Part shown: positions 5,166 through 6,252 of the stretch, in pieces
Layout of the letters: each line of letters begins with the position of its first letter
How positions within the stretch are numbered: the stretch's first letter is position 1
Source of the DNA: an uncultured bacterium
GTDB taxonomy: Bacteria; Planctomycetota; Phycisphaerae; Phycisphaerales; SM1A02
Direction of reading: 5' to 3'
Assembly (NCBI GenBank): GCA_903938205.1
Contig: CAJACJ010000102.1
Coordinates: 1-6,252, forward strand
Length of the DNA: 6,252 bases
Translations under genes and position numbers: made by a program
Notes under the pieces: generated by a model
Databases searched by the model: none
Seen by the model: the letters and a program-made list of their open reading frames with translations, nothing else
Told to the model about the DNA's origin: nothing

Positions 5166-6191
5166 ATGGCCAAGCGCGAAAATTCCAGCACCAACCAGGT
5201 CAACGCCGACATGCGCGTTGTGGTTCTCACTGGAAAAGATTCGCTGTTGCGTTTGGAACGCTCGCATGCCTTAGAGGCTGATTTAAAAAAACAATTTGGC
5301 AGCGTGGATCGATTTGATTTTGATGGAACCACCACGTCGCTGGCCACGGTACTGGATGAGTTGCGCATGTTTGGTCTTCTCGCCACGCACAAGTTGGTCA
5401 TTGTGGACAACGCGGAGGCTTTCATGGGCAGCGAGGATCGCCGCCGCGCCATGGAGCGGTACGCGGAAAATCCGCAGGCGGAGTCCACGCTTCTGATGCG
5501 TAGCGCATCGGGTTGGCGCCCAGGAAATTTTGACAAAATGGTTTCCAAAGTTGGCGCGGTGTTGAAATGCGATTCGCCCGGCGATGAAGAGGCGCGTGAC
5601 TGGTGCGTGCAACGCGCAAAAAAAACCTATACGGCCACACTGGAATCCAGCGCCGCTGATTTGTTGATAGAAAAAATAGGCTGCGACTTGGCGCGCCTTG
5701 ATACGGAGTTGTGCAAGCTTGCCTCAGCCGCGGCGCAGCCTGGCGATCCCAGCGTGGTCATCACGCGCAAACTTGTGCAGGAATTCACTGGACTCAGCCG
5801 CGAGGAGCAAGCTTGGGAAATTCAACAACCAGTTCTTGCGGGCGACACTGCGGCGACATTGCAACTGCTGCACGAGTTGCTCACGGTGAGTCGCGTGCCT
5901 GAAGTCATGATTGGTTGGAGCTTGGTGGATCTGACGCGCAAAATTCACGACGCCAGTCGCATGCTTGCCAGTGGAAAAAATGAAGGCGATGTGGCCAAGG
6001 CTCTGAAGTTGTGGGGACCAAGCGCGGGCAGTATTTCACGTATCGCCAGGCGCGTGCACCCGCGCGTGGCTGCGAAAATGTTCGCCGCCGCGATCGCCGC
6101 CGATCAATCCACAAAGAACGGAACATCGCTTGATTCCGCCCGCACATTTGAAATGTTCGCGGTGCAGGTGGCGCGCCAAATCGCTGTTTGA
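5166..6191 (+). CDS. holA: DNA polymerase III subunit delta
   Basis: A 341-residue protein with the layout of HolA, the clamp-loader subunit that opens the beta sliding clamp during replication. The N-terminal AAA-like domain starts with MRVVVLTGKDSLLRLE (16-31), the degenerate nucleotide-site strand that in HolA does not bind ATP. LVIVDNAEAF (77-86) corresponds to the family LVVV-x-NAE strand. IGCDLARLDTELCKLA (171-186) matches the typical G-N-D-L-x-x-L-x-x-E-L-x-K-L helix at the end of domain II. The C-terminal collar domain carries the usual A-D-x-x-x-K-x-G block at Asp313, Lys317 and Gly319, then a helix with Glu329. The length is typical. ATG 5166 is used; ATG 5211 (Met16) is a possible alternative that still keeps the first strand. 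It diverges from astB with 71 bases between start codons. Overall likeness to E. coli HolA is low, as usual for this family outside Proteobacteria. Confidence 0.92.
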   Translation: MAKRENSSTNQVNADMRVVVLTGKDSLLRLERSHALEADLKKQFGSVDRFDFDGTTTSLATVLDELRMFGLLATHKLVIVDNAEAFMGSEDRRRAMERYAENPQAESTLLMRSASGWRPGNFDKMVSKVGAVLKCDSPGDEEARDWCVQRAKKTYTATLESSAADLLIEKIGCDLARLDTELCKLASAAAQPGDPSVVITRKLVQEFTGLSREEQAWEIQQPVLAGDTAATLQLLHELLTVSRVPEVMIGWSLVDLTRKIHDASRMLASGKNEGDVAKALKLWGPSAGSISRIARRVHPRVAAKMFAAAIAADQSTKNGTSLDSARTFEMFAVQVARQIAV

Positions 6192-6252
6192 TCAACTCAT
6201 GGCTATCACAAAGTGAACTTGTTCGGCGCACATTGCAGCGGTTGCAGCGCGG
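6188..6252 (+). CDS. Possible start of a downstream gene coupled to holA (partial, runs off right edge)
   Basis: A TTG at 6188-6190 overlaps the holA TGA by two bases and opens a frame to the window edge: INSWLSQSELVRRTLQRLQR after the initiator. The residues look like a plausible amphipathic helix, and the nearby ATG at 6199 leads to a stop after five codons. With only 21 codons visible, no product can be named. GTG 6213 in another frame is an alternative start. Confidence 0.2.
   Translation, partial: MINSWLSQSELVRRTLQRLQR

Noticed and set aside
5095..5166. TTG start for AstB at 5166
   Set aside because: The extra 24 residues do not resemble AstB N-termini and the stretch carries promoter-like elements for both divergent genes. 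GTG 5094 gives a near-standard N-terminus.
6231..6252. Short direct repeat TTGCAGCGG / TTGCAGCGC at the right edge
   Set aside because: Two 9-base near copies explained by Leu-Gln-Arg codons in the possible downstream frame; too short to call.

Overview
The window is a compact, ordinary-looking bacterial chromosome segment. It holds seven genes, with at most the start of an eighth at the right edge, and no gap longer than about 100 bases. I see no tRNA, rRNA, CRISPR array, insertion sequence or phage gene. Two adjacent clpP genes, near absence of Shine-Dalgarno motifs and a holA of the divergent non-proteobacterial type suggest Planctomycetota (perhaps Phycisphaerae) or a relative in the PVC group. 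This placement is an inference from general knowledge, not from a search.

Left part (1-2231): a leftward unit of a MoxR-family AAA+ ATPase (422-1450) is followed, with a one-base TAATG overlap, by the start of a secreted Thr/Pro-rich protein with a probable outer-membrane beta-barrel (runs off the left edge). A PAP2-family membrane phosphatase gene (1551-2231) diverges from moxR across a 100-base gap that carries a TTGAC repeat.

Middle part (2287-5094): three leftward genes in the order astB (N-succinylarginine dihydrolase), clpP copy 2 and clpP copy 1. The clpP genes look like one unit encoding two different ClpP subunits. The upstream-encoded subunit has a complete Ser-His-Asp triad. The downstream one has Ser and His, but Asn where the catalytic Asp should be, so a mixed or asymmetric ClpP is possible. 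The gap between them has a 12-base periodic repeat that is also an open -1-frame extension of clpP copy 2.

Right part (5166-6252): holA, DNA polymerase III delta subunit, diverges from astB. A possible coupled gene may begin at its stop codon.

A recurring feature is a TANNNT (-10-like) hexamer only 6-9 bases upstream of the start codons of moxR, clpP copy 2, astB and holA, with no Shine-Dalgarno sequence. This suggests leaderless mRNAs. No wholly new system was found. The best leads are the ClpP pair, the intergenic repeat with its frameshift frame, and the leaderless start pattern.
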